From positions 1 through 15,830 of the forward strand of contig CAZVXI010000061.1 of the NCBI GenBank assembly GCA_964631295.1: a stretch of DNA of 15,830 bases, in the 5' to 3' direction. This DNA comes from CAZVXI01 sp964631295. Lineage in GTDB: Bacteria; Planctomycetota; Phycisphaerae; Phycisphaerales; SM1A02. Under the pieces are notes generated by a model. It did no database searches and was not told the DNA's origin. It saw only the letters and a program-made list of their open reading frames with translations. Positions 1 to 6,026 of the stretch are shown here, piece by piece; positions within the stretch are counted from its first letter, which is position 1; each line of letters opens with the position of its first letter. Made by a program: the position numbers and the translations under genes.

Positions 1-1
1 G

Positions 2-1345
2 ATCGGCCGGGAGTTTCCCGAGTTGCCGGTCGCTGCGTTTACCGCAACCGCCACGCCGCGCGTCCGCGAGGACATCGTCAGCCAACTCGGCCTGCAGGAT
101 GCTGAAGTGCTCGTCGGCATTTTCGACCGTCCGAACCTCACGTATCGCATCATCCCCAAGGCGAGCACAGCCCGGCAGGTGCAGGAGATCATCGCCCGTC
201 ACGAGGATGAGGCAGTCATCGTCTATTGCCTCAGCCGCAAGAATACGGAATCACTCGCCGAGAAACTCACCGCTAAGGGGATCGAAGCCCGGGCATATCA
301 CGCTGGCCTGACAGCCAAGCAGCGGCATCGCGTGCAGGAATATTTTGCGAGCGAGAGACTCAACGTCGTCGTCGCAACAGTGGCGTTCGGCATGGGCATC
401 GACCGGTCGAACGTGCGCTGTGTCATACACGCTTCACTGCCGAAGTCGATCGAAGGATATCAACAGGAAACCGGGCGCGCAGGGCGCGATGGCCTGCCTG
501 CTGAATGCGTGCTGCTGTACAGCCCATCTGATGCTGCGCGGTGGGAGTCGCTCATCAAACGCAGCGCGCAGGAGTCAGACGCACCCCCGGAACAGACAGA
601 AGCGCAATTGGCACTGCTCCGATCAATGCAGAATCTGTGCGGCTCTGCAAAGTGCCGGCATCGCGCGCTTTCGGAGTATTTCGGGCAAGCTTACGAGCCG
701 GACAATTGCGATGCGTGCGACATCTGCCTTGGAGAGGCAACATGCCTTGATGATGCAACGGTGATTGCTCAGAAGATCATGTCGTGCATCGCACGGACCG
801 GGCAGCGCTTCGGAGTGGGACACATTGTTGAAGTTCTGCGCGGTGCGGATACAGAACAGATTCGCCGGCTCGGCCACGATCAACTCAGCACGCACGGCCT
901 GCTCGAACAGTTCGACGCCAACACACTGCGCAACCTCGTGTATCAACTTGTTGATCAGGGACTGATCGCACGCAGCACGGGCGACCGGCCGATCATCACC
1001 CTCAACGATGCTTCGCTCGCCGCGATGCGTGGCGAACATGAGATTCGCCTGATCAGGCCGCAATCGGGCCGACAAAGCCGCCGGGCCGCGGAGCAGGTCG
1101 TCAACGCTGCTGATCAGGCACTGTTCGAACACCTGCGCGAGTGGCGAAAGCGGGTTGCAGATGCTCGGGGCAAGCCGCCCTACACCATCTTCAATGACCG
1201 GACACTTGTCGAACTTGCGACAAATCGCCCTGCAAGTACGGCACAACTCGGGCTTGTGCATGGCATCGGCCATCGCAAGATTGCTGATTTCGGCGAGCAA
1301 CTGCTCTCAACGATCACGACCTTCGATGATTCCACATCTGCATGA
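2..1345 (+). CDS. recQ: ATP-dependent DNA helicase RecQ, C-terminal part (5' end outside the window)
   Basis: This is a 3'-to-5' superfamily 2 DNA helicase used in recombination and repair in the cytoplasm. The frame is open to the window edge and begins inside the helicase core (TATATPRVREDI), so ATPase motifs I-II are missing from view and the TTG at 23 is not the start. About 447 residues are visible. The second RecA-like domain carries FGMGID and the arginine-finger motif QQETGRAGRDG at fragment residues 154-164. The RecQ zinc site follows with Cys218, Cys236, Cys239 and Cys242 (C-x17-C-x2-C-x2-C, close to E. coli RecQ). A winged-helix RQC region and a C-terminal HRDC domain (about residues 370-440) complete the usual bacterial architecture. 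The stop lies 40 nt before a lipoprotein gene. The family assignment is certain from the motif order; only the N-terminal part is unseen. Confidence 0.96.
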   Translation: MGREFPELPVAAFTATATPRVREDIVSQLGLQDAEVLVGIFDRPNLTYRIIPKASTARQVQEIIARHEDEAVIVYCLSRKNTESLAEKLTAKGIEARAYHAGLTAKQRHRVQEYFASERLNVVVATVAFGMGIDRSNVRCVIHASLPKSIEGYQQETGRAGRDGLPAECVLLYSPSDAARWESLIKRSAQESDAPPEQTEAQLALLRSMQNLCGSAKCRHRALSEYFGQAYEPDNCDACDICLGEATCLDDATVIAQKIMSCIARTGQRFGVGHIVEVLRGADTEQIRRLGHDQLSTHGLLEQFDANTLRNLVYQLVDQGLIARSTGDRPIITLNDASLAAMRGEHEIRLIRPQSGRQSRRAAEQVVNAADQALFEHLREWRKRVADARGKPPYTIFNDRTLVELATNRPASTAQLGLVHGIGHRKIADFGEQLLSTITTFDDSTSA

Positions 1346-1373
1346 TCTGCCTGCACATATCGCGGCGTTGCCT

Positions 1374-1379
1374 TACACT
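1374..1379 (+). promoter_or_regulatory. possible -10 hexamer (TACACT) for a leaderless transcript
   Basis: TACACT lies six bases before the ATG at 1386. Transcription would then start at or near the A of the start codon, and no Shine-Dalgarno match is visible upstream. No good -35 box is seen at 16-18 nt, so the call rests on one hexamer and its spacing. Confidence 0.28.
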
Positions 1380-1385
1380 GTTCTC

Positions 1386-1955
1386 ATGAGACGTGTCGCA
1401 TTGTGCCTGCCACTGTTGCTGCTCTCCGCCAGCTGCGCAACTGTATCCATCACACCTGCGCCGCAAGGTCCTCCGCCGCTCGACATGTCACTTGGTCTGG
1501 AGATTCAGCCAGCCGCCCGCGATTCAGACCTCACTTCGCTCGTGCCCGGAGGCGGCGGGCAGTTCCTGCTCGATCCGGACGGGTTGCTGCAATACGGCCC
1601 GCTTGGGGCGCGCAATGCTGACTGGCAGCCGACCGCAACACGCCTGCTGACCCGCGATGAACGTGCGGAAGTCTGGCTGCTGGTGCGGCAACTGGGCTAT
1701 GCAGATCCCGCTGACGGACAGGTCACCATTGCATCGCCATCTCAGCCGGGCGCGTGTCGCCTGAGTCTGACAGGCTGGGATACGCGATGGAGTTTCGCCA
1801 GCCACGTCGGCAGTGAGCAGACAAGTGATGCGGCCATGCTGCAACTTGTCGATCGCCTCGCTGGGTTGCTTCGCCTGGAACCCAATCGGCCGACGCGCAC
1901 CATCATTCCACGTCGGTATGACTTTGGCCCTGACCCGTATGCACGGTATCGCTGA
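1386..1955 (+). CDS. small secreted lipoprotein, unknown function
   Basis: The product has 189 residues. It starts MRRVALCLPLLLLSASC, a short positive n-region, a leucine-rich core and a Cys at residue 17, as in a lipoprotein signal peptide. The -3 residue is Ser rather than Leu, so the lipobox (SASC) is imperfect. The in-frame frame opens earlier, at 1155 inside recQ, but only the ATG at 1386 puts the signal peptide at the N-terminus. The mature part has a Pro-rich linker, then a segment FLLDPDGLLQYG followed by a helical stretch (LLTRDERAEVWLLVRQLGY) and a C-terminal helix (AMLQLVDRLAGLLRL). I do not recognise a family. The layout resembles the next gene, with which it overlaps by one base, so the two are likely cotranscribed and translationally coupled. 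The lipoprotein call is inferred from the signal peptide. Confidence 0.8.
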   Translation: MRRVALCLPLLLLSASCATVSITPAPQGPPPLDMSLGLEIQPAARDSDLTSLVPGGGGQFLLDPDGLLQYGPLGARNADWQPTATRLLTRDERAEVWLLVRQLGYADPADGQVTIASPSQPGACRLSLTGWDTRWSFASHVGSEQTSDAAMLQLVDRLAGLLRLEPNRPTRTIIPRRYDFGPDPYARYR

Positions 1956-2485
1956 TGCGCGGGTGTCTTCTTCTCATCATCGTTCTCCTTGCGCCTGCAT
2001 ATCTGCCCGGATGCGCCACGTCACAGTCGGCCGACAGCGCACATGACCGCATGGGTGGCGTGACGCTCGACGTTCGTGTGCATCGCGGGCCGAACTCCGA
2101 AGCCCTGTACAGAGTCTCGCGCGATGGCACGCTGGCGTATGCGGGCGGGCAAGCAGCGCGCGAGCGCGAGTTCACCTGGTCCGGCAGAATGAGCGATGAA
2201 AACATCCTCAGCCTGCGGACTGCTCTCGATGCGCATGGCTGGATGACAGGCACGCCGCCGCCAACCCAATCACCGTCTGATGATGAGCAATCCGATGCAC
2301 TGATCCCCATACGCATTAATGTCGATCTTCGTGGGCCACACGCGCGTCACAAGTTCACAATCCATGGCAGCAATGCCAGCACACAGCAGATCATCGCAAT
2401 CCTGGAAGATGCATCACTCGCGCGGCACGCTGAGTTTCTCGATTCACTGCCAAAGCCGAGCGGCCAGCGGCAAGACGGTTCCTAA
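1955..2485 (+). CDS. small secreted lipoprotein, probable paralog of the preceding gene
   Basis: The product has 176 residues. It begins MRGCLLLIIVLLAPAYLPGC with a good lipobox (LPGC, Cys20), so it should be lipid-anchored at the cell envelope. The mature chain has a strand-like segment (VTLDVRVHRG), then YRVSRDGTLAYAGG, a helix at MSDENILSLRTALDAHGW, an acidic Ser/Pro-rich loop, a second strand region and a final helix (TQQIIAILEDASLA). This order (DG-type turn, middle helix after T/S-rich W, final helix) parallels the preceding lipoprotein and suggests an old tandem duplication. The ATG shares its A with the upstream TGA (TGATG), which supports translational coupling. No known domain is recognised, and the paralogy is inferred by eye. 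Confidence 0.8.
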   Translation: MRGCLLLIIVLLAPAYLPGCATSQSADSAHDRMGGVTLDVRVHRGPNSEALYRVSRDGTLAYAGGQAAREREFTWSGRMSDENILSLRTALDAHGWMTGTPPPTQSPSDDEQSDALIPIRINVDLRGPHARHKFTIHGSNASTQQIIAILEDASLARHAEFLDSLPKPSGQRQDGS

Positions 2486-2517
2486 CATCACACACACGAC
2501 GACTGGGCGGGGAACGC

Positions 2518-2523
2518 AAGGAG
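2518..2523 (+). promoter_or_regulatory. ribosome binding site AAGGAG
   Basis: This strong Shine-Dalgarno match lies five bases before the ATG at 2529. It selects that start over the earlier in-frame ATG at 2319, which lies inside the preceding gene. Confidence 0.8.
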
Positions 2524-2528
2524 CCCCC

Positions 2529-3347
2529 ATGATTCACACACACAAACTCGTACGCAGTCGACATGGCATGTCTCTCGTCGGTCTGCTCATCACCATGGTC
2601 TGCATCGTCATTCTGATGGCGATCATGCTCAACAGTGTCAACTTCGCGACCACGGGGCGCGGCTCGGCCATGCAGGGGACGGTGCGCTCTGTCGAAGATC
2701 AGATGAACCTTGATGCGCTCTACAAGTCGGTGATTACCGCTTCGTATGACAATCGCGGCAGATTCATCACGCCGAGTGAACTCGACCGGCGATTTGATAT
2801 CTCTGTGAACACCACTGGGAATTTGTATTCAGCGATGATAATGGACAACTTCATCGCACCGAGGCAGTTGATCTCCGGCAACGAGTTCAGCGGATATGTC
2901 GAACCGATGCAGGACTACGACTATACGAAGTACGACCCGGGTGCCGGCGTGTACTGGGATGACCGATTCATGGCCGACCTCGACGACCTGTCGCACGTCT
3001 CGTTCGCGCATCAGCCGCTCTACGGGGAGCGTTTCGATAAACAGTGGAAAAATGCGATGACGCCAAGTGTCGTGCTGTTCGGCAATCGCGGGCCGAAGGA
3101 TGGCATCGAAGACCCGCGTTCATTTACCATCGGTCGCAATGAGAAATGGGGCGGCCACCATGTGCACGGCGATGGCAGCATTCAGTTCACAGACTCGTTC
3201 ACGCCGAACGGCGTGTTCTTTTCGGCCGGCAGCCAACGATACCAGGACAACGTGTATGCCTTCGATGATGGCATCGACGGCTCAGACAGCATCATCACGT
3301 TCACGCGTGAGATGACGTCGTCAGGGCCAGAAGCCCAGTGGGATTGA
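2529..3347 (+). CDS. prepilin/pseudopilin-like protein lacking the usual Glu5
   Basis: The product has 272 residues. The N-terminus (residues 1-35) resembles a type IV prepilin/type II secretion pseudopilin leader: a basic segment, then HGMSLVGLLITMVCI and a long hydrophobic helix. Cleavage by prepilin peptidase would fall between Gly13 and Met14. The +5 position, normally Glu, is Gly18, as in some minor pseudopilins. The rest is a soluble domain with many Asp, Tyr and Gly residues. At residues 210-217 HHVHGDGS resembles the histidine/DG motif seen near the C-terminus of planctomycete H-X9-DG prepilin-like proteins, though the spacing differs. A 43-nt gap separates it from the lipoprotein pair, and it has its own strong ribosome binding site. 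It is probably membrane-anchored and outward-facing. The pseudopilin-like class is well supported; its specific function is unknown. Confidence 0.8.
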   Translation: MIHTHKLVRSRHGMSLVGLLITMVCIVILMAIMLNSVNFATTGRGSAMQGTVRSVEDQMNLDALYKSVITASYDNRGRFITPSELDRRFDISVNTTGNLYSAMIMDNFIAPRQLISGNEFSGYVEPMQDYDYTKYDPGAGVYWDDRFMADLDDLSHVSFAHQPLYGERFDKQWKNAMTPSVVLFGNRGPKDGIEDPRSFTIGRNEKWGGHHVHGDGSIQFTDSFTPNGVFFSAGSQRYQDNVYAFDDGIDGSDSIITFTREMTSSGPEAQWD

Positions 3348-3494
3348 ATCTCCGACCATATCAGTTGTTTTTGGGGAATACCGGGCAGTTGCCTGAAGTT
3401 TGACGGGGATGATGACCGGTCTGACTCTCGTAGGACTGGTTGTGGCGTCACGAGGCGCTTTCGAAGATCCGCAATCACAACAGTGGAACCCAAT

Positions 3495-4532
3495 ATGAGA
3501 CACTTGCGACTGACCGTGGCGGCGGCCTGCGTCGTCACCTTCCTTGCAGCACCATCGCTGGCTCAGGAGCGATCAGGCTCGAGGCCAGACCGCAGCCAGC
3601 GACAACAGCAGCGACAGCGGCTGGAAGAAGGTGCGCTGAAGGTCGGCCAGATGGCACCAACGTTCGAGCTCAAATCGCTGGATGGCAAGACATCTTTCTC
3701 GCTCTCGGAGTATCGCGATGAACGGCCTGTGATTTTGTTCTTCGGCAGCTATACATGACCGCCATTTCTTCGCCAGGTTGGCGAAATGGAAGCGATGTAC
3801 CAGCAGTACAAGGACATTGCGGATTTCAGGCTTGTGTACATCAATGAGGCCCACGCGGCTGATGGCCGATTCCCTGTGGGGTACGCGAAAGAGAAGGGCA
3901 TCACCGAGCATGACGACTATGGCGAGCGCTGTACGTCGGCAGAGTTGCTGCTCAAGGACGAGGCGCTGACCGTCCCGTTCCTGATCGACAACATGGATAA
4001 TAAGGTGAACAAAGCATACAAAGCCTGGCCGGATCGCGTGTTCGTTGTGCGTTCGGATGGCCGCCTCGCAGTGGCTGCCAAGCGCGGGCCATGGGGATTT
4101 GGACCAGCGATCAAGGCAACGAGCGCATGGCTCGCTGAATACCGCGAGGCCGGTCGAGAGCCTTCATTGCCAGCAGATGCTGCGCCTGCCGGTCCGGACG
4201 TGAACGCCCAAGCAGATAAGACACAACTGTCTTTCGACGATGTGGCCGGCCAATGGTGGGTCGAGATCGACCTCGGCGGCATCACCGCGACAGCCATTGT
4301 GGAGATTATCGTCGCCGACGGTGAGGTTGCTGGCACATGGACCAGCACAGCGGGTGCCCAGGCAATGCTCAGCGACATCACACTCACGGGCAACCGCCTC
4401 TCTTTCACACATGAAGGCGAAGGCAACGCGAACTCTTCGCAGTTTGAAGGACGCTTCGAGGATGGGAAGCTCGCTGGCACGCTGACGACGCCAGCCGGTT
4501 CGATCCGCTGCATTGCTACTCGGGAGCGCTGA
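3495..4532 (+). CDS. secreted iodothyronine deiodinase-like selenoprotein (in-frame TGA read as Sec88)
   Basis: Reading TGA 3756-3758 as selenocysteine gives one 345-residue protein. A signal peptide (residues 1-24, cleavage near SLA|Q) and a Gln/Arg-rich linker precede a thioredoxin-fold domain with VGQMAPTFEL at the start. The active site is FFGSYT-Sec88-PPF, the deiodinase motif with Tyr in place of the Cys two residues before Sec. Beyond it, IADFRLVYINEAHAADG (Glu118, His120) matches a conserved deiodinase stretch, as do PFLIDNMDNKVNKAY and RGPWGF (197-202). Residues about 240-345 form a beta-rich domain (G-W near its start, then repeated strand pairs) resembling lipocalin-like domains. 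The ATG at 3495 is preferred over GTG 3483 because it puts the signal peptide first. The family's classical activity is reductive deiodination of iodothyronines; bacterial members are not known to me to have a proven substrate, so a periplasmic thiol/selenol oxidoreductase role is inference. Read as a stop, the TGA would leave an 87-residue fragment ending at the active site. Confidence 0.88.
3756..3758 (+). other. selenocysteine codon (UGA) in the deiodinase-like active site
   Basis: TGA sits between codons for GSYT and PPF, the position of Sec in deiodinases and of Cys in Cys-type homologs. The frame stays open on both sides and the protein similarity continues across it. A SECIS-like hairpin follows directly. 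Confidence 0.87.
3762..3789 (+). promoter_or_regulatory. candidate bacterial SECIS element (SelB-binding hairpin)
   Basis: The stem TTCGCC (3769-3774) pairs with GGCGAA (3780-3785) around the 5-nt loop AGGTT (3775-3779). A lower stem CCAT (3762-3765) pairs with ATGG (3786-3789), leaving a bulged TTC at 3766-3768; an alternative pairing bulges CTT at 3768-3770. Both give 10 base pairs. The loop GGU at 3776-3778 lies 18-20 nt after the UGA, against 19-21 in E. coli fdhF, which also has a bulged U and a GGU loop. In bacteria such a hairpin recruits SelB carrying Sec-tRNA. It also encodes residues of the protein (PFLRQVGEMEA). Confidence 0.8.
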
Positions 4533-4556
4533 GGCGGAACGTAAGCCATGGCCGCC

Positions 4557-4562
4557 TAGAAT
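4557..4562 (+). promoter_or_regulatory. possible -10 hexamer (TAGAAT) for leaderless mqnC
   Basis: TAGAAT, one mismatch from TATAAT, ends five bases before the mqnC ATG at 4568. The transcript would then begin near the start codon. The only Shine-Dalgarno-like bases (AGG 4564-4566) are too close to the ATG to serve. No clear -35 box is seen. Confidence 0.35.
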
Positions 4563-4567
4563 CAGGC

Positions 4568-5980
4568 ATGGCAGATCATCGAGAGAAACCCACTGCCGAC
4601 CCGCTCGATCACGACTTCCTCACCGATGTCGTGTCGGGCGAGGTTCGCCTGACGCCCGAGCAGACGCTGCGGCTGTACAACGAGATGCCCATTCAGGAAC
4701 TCGGCCGGTGGGCTGACGCGCGCTGCCGATTCCTGCACGGCGATCATGTCCGCACGTATGTGATCGACCGCAACATCAACTACACGAATGTCTGCACTGC
4801 GAAGTGTACGTTCTGTGCATTTCGCCGCGACGGCCACGAAGATGATGCCTACACGCTCGAGTATGATGAACTGCTCGCGAAAGTCGGCGAACTTGTCGCA
4901 ATCGGCGGCACACAGATCCTCATGCAGGGTGGGATGAACCCAGACCTGCCGCTCGAGTGGTACATCGAGCTGCTCGAACGCATCAAGAGCGAGTATCCGC
5001 ACGTCCATGTGCACGCATTCAGCCCGCCGGAGTTCATCGAGTTCGTCCACTTCTTTGACCCGCCGGGCGACACACTTGCCGACAAACTGCGCTATGTGAT
5101 GGTTCGGCTGAAGGATGCAGGGCTCGATTCCGTTCCGGGCGGTGGCGGTGAGATCTTCGCCGATGCAGTTCGCCGAAAGATTGGGCTTGGCAAGTGCGAT
5201 GCGGACGCGTGGCTGACGACGATGTATGTTGCGCATGAACTGGGCATGCACACATCTGCAACGATGATGTTCGGGCACATCGAAGGCATTGCCGACCGCA
5301 TCCATCACATGGAACTTGTGCGGCAATGGCAGGATCGAGCGATTGAAGACTTCGCCGAGCATGGCGGCGGCCGTTACAAAGCGTTCATCTCCTGGCCCTT
5401 CCAGCGAGAGAACACACCACTCGGCCGACTGCGCGAGTGGGGCCAGGGCAAGGATGATGATCTCAGCCAACCCTATCCCGGCGATGTTGTTGCCCGGCTC
5501 GACGGCAGCGGCGCGAAGCAGGATCACGCTGAGTTCGGCAGACGCCTTCGCATGGCAGGGTCATCGGCATACCTGCGGACACAGGCGATCAGCCGGCTGC
5601 ACCTCGACAACATCTACTCGATCGGCGCGAGTTGGGTCACGACAGGGCCGTACATCGGGCAGGTCGGCCTGCAATACGGCGCGAACGACATGGGGTCGGT
5701 GATGATGGAAGAGAATGTCGTCAGTTCAGCCGGCACCACGTATTGTCTCAACGAGCCAACGCTGTGCAGATTGATTCGTGATGCGGGCTTCGTGCCTGCG
5801 CAGCGCGACAACGAGTACAACCTGCTGAAGATACATGAGAGTTCGGATTCGCCCGACCTGGTAGTTGGTGACTGGTCGACGCTGCGTTCTGCTCGTCTTC
5901 ATGTGCAAAATGATGATGATGCCGCGTTGAACGGGTCATCCGCGCCGGTTGAACTCACTGTCAACTCGGGACAGGCGTAG
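4568..5980 (+). CDS. mqnC: cyclic dehypoxanthine futalosine synthase MqnC (radical SAM)
   Basis: MqnC converts dehypoxanthine futalosine to its cyclic form in the futalosine route to menaquinone, in the cytoplasm. The 470-residue chain has the radical SAM cluster motif Cys76-x3-Cys80-x2-Cys83 (CTAKCTFCAF) after NINYTNV. It also has LMQGGMNPDL, HAFSPPE, GLDSVPGGGGEIF (PGGGGE at 190-195) and HTSATMMFGHIE. Near the end, SWVTTGPYIGQVGLQYGANDMGSVMMEENVVSSAG separates MqnC from its relative MqnE. It is about 100 residues longer than I would expect for MqnC: extra sequence lies around 155-165 and 265-330 (a charged, Gly-rich stretch after WPFQRENTPLGRL), and there is a tail of about 45 residues. It starts 35 nt after the selenoprotein gene. 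No other menaquinone gene is in the window, so the pathway is inferred from this one enzyme. Confidence 0.93.
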   Translation: MADHREKPTADPLDHDFLTDVVSGEVRLTPEQTLRLYNEMPIQELGRWADARCRFLHGDHVRTYVIDRNINYTNVCTAKCTFCAFRRDGHEDDAYTLEYDELLAKVGELVAIGGTQILMQGGMNPDLPLEWYIELLERIKSEYPHVHVHAFSPPEFIEFVHFFDPPGDTLADKLRYVMVRLKDAGLDSVPGGGGEIFADAVRRKIGLGKCDADAWLTTMYVAHELGMHTSATMMFGHIEGIADRIHHMELVRQWQDRAIEDFAEHGGGRYKAFISWPFQRENTPLGRLREWGQGKDDDLSQPYPGDVVARLDGSGAKQDHAEFGRRLRMAGSSAYLRTQAISRLHLDNIYSIGASWVTTGPYIGQVGLQYGANDMGSVMMEENVVSSAGTTYCLNEPTLCRLIRDAGFVPAQRDNEYNLLKIHESSDSPDLVVGDWSTLRSARLHVQNDDDAALNGSSAPVELTVNSGQA

Positions 5981-5991
5981 GCCTGCCCGAG
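5965..5991. terminator. hairpin between convergent genes, overlapping the mqnC stop
   Basis: CTCGGG (5965-5970) and CAGGC (5972-5976) pair with GCCTG (5981-5985) and CCCGAG (5986-5991), giving 11 base pairs with one bulged A at 5971 and loop GTAG, which holds the TAG stop. A weaker stem AGTTG/CAACT follows at 5993-6009. There is no good T-run on either strand, so it may act as a bidirectional terminator or RNA-end stabiliser rather than a classical intrinsic terminator. Confidence 0.5.
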
Positions 5992-6026
5992 CAGTTGTGT
6001 AACGCAACTCATGCAGCATCGCACCG

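Noticed and set aside
623..1300. 225-residue open frame on the minus strand
   Set aside because: It is antisense to the RecQ zinc and HRDC domains; no RBS or domain.
3345..3494. The pilin-like gene's TGA (3345-3347) is also followed by a frame that stays open into the deiodinase-like gene, so a second Sec codon was considered
   Set aside because: No homology continues past it, no SECIS-like hairpin was found after it, and the downstream protein has its own signal peptide and start at 3495.
4562..5527. 321-residue open frame on the minus strand
   Set aside because: It is antisense to mqnC, which has the radical SAM motif and full-length family similarity. No recognisable domain in the antisense product.
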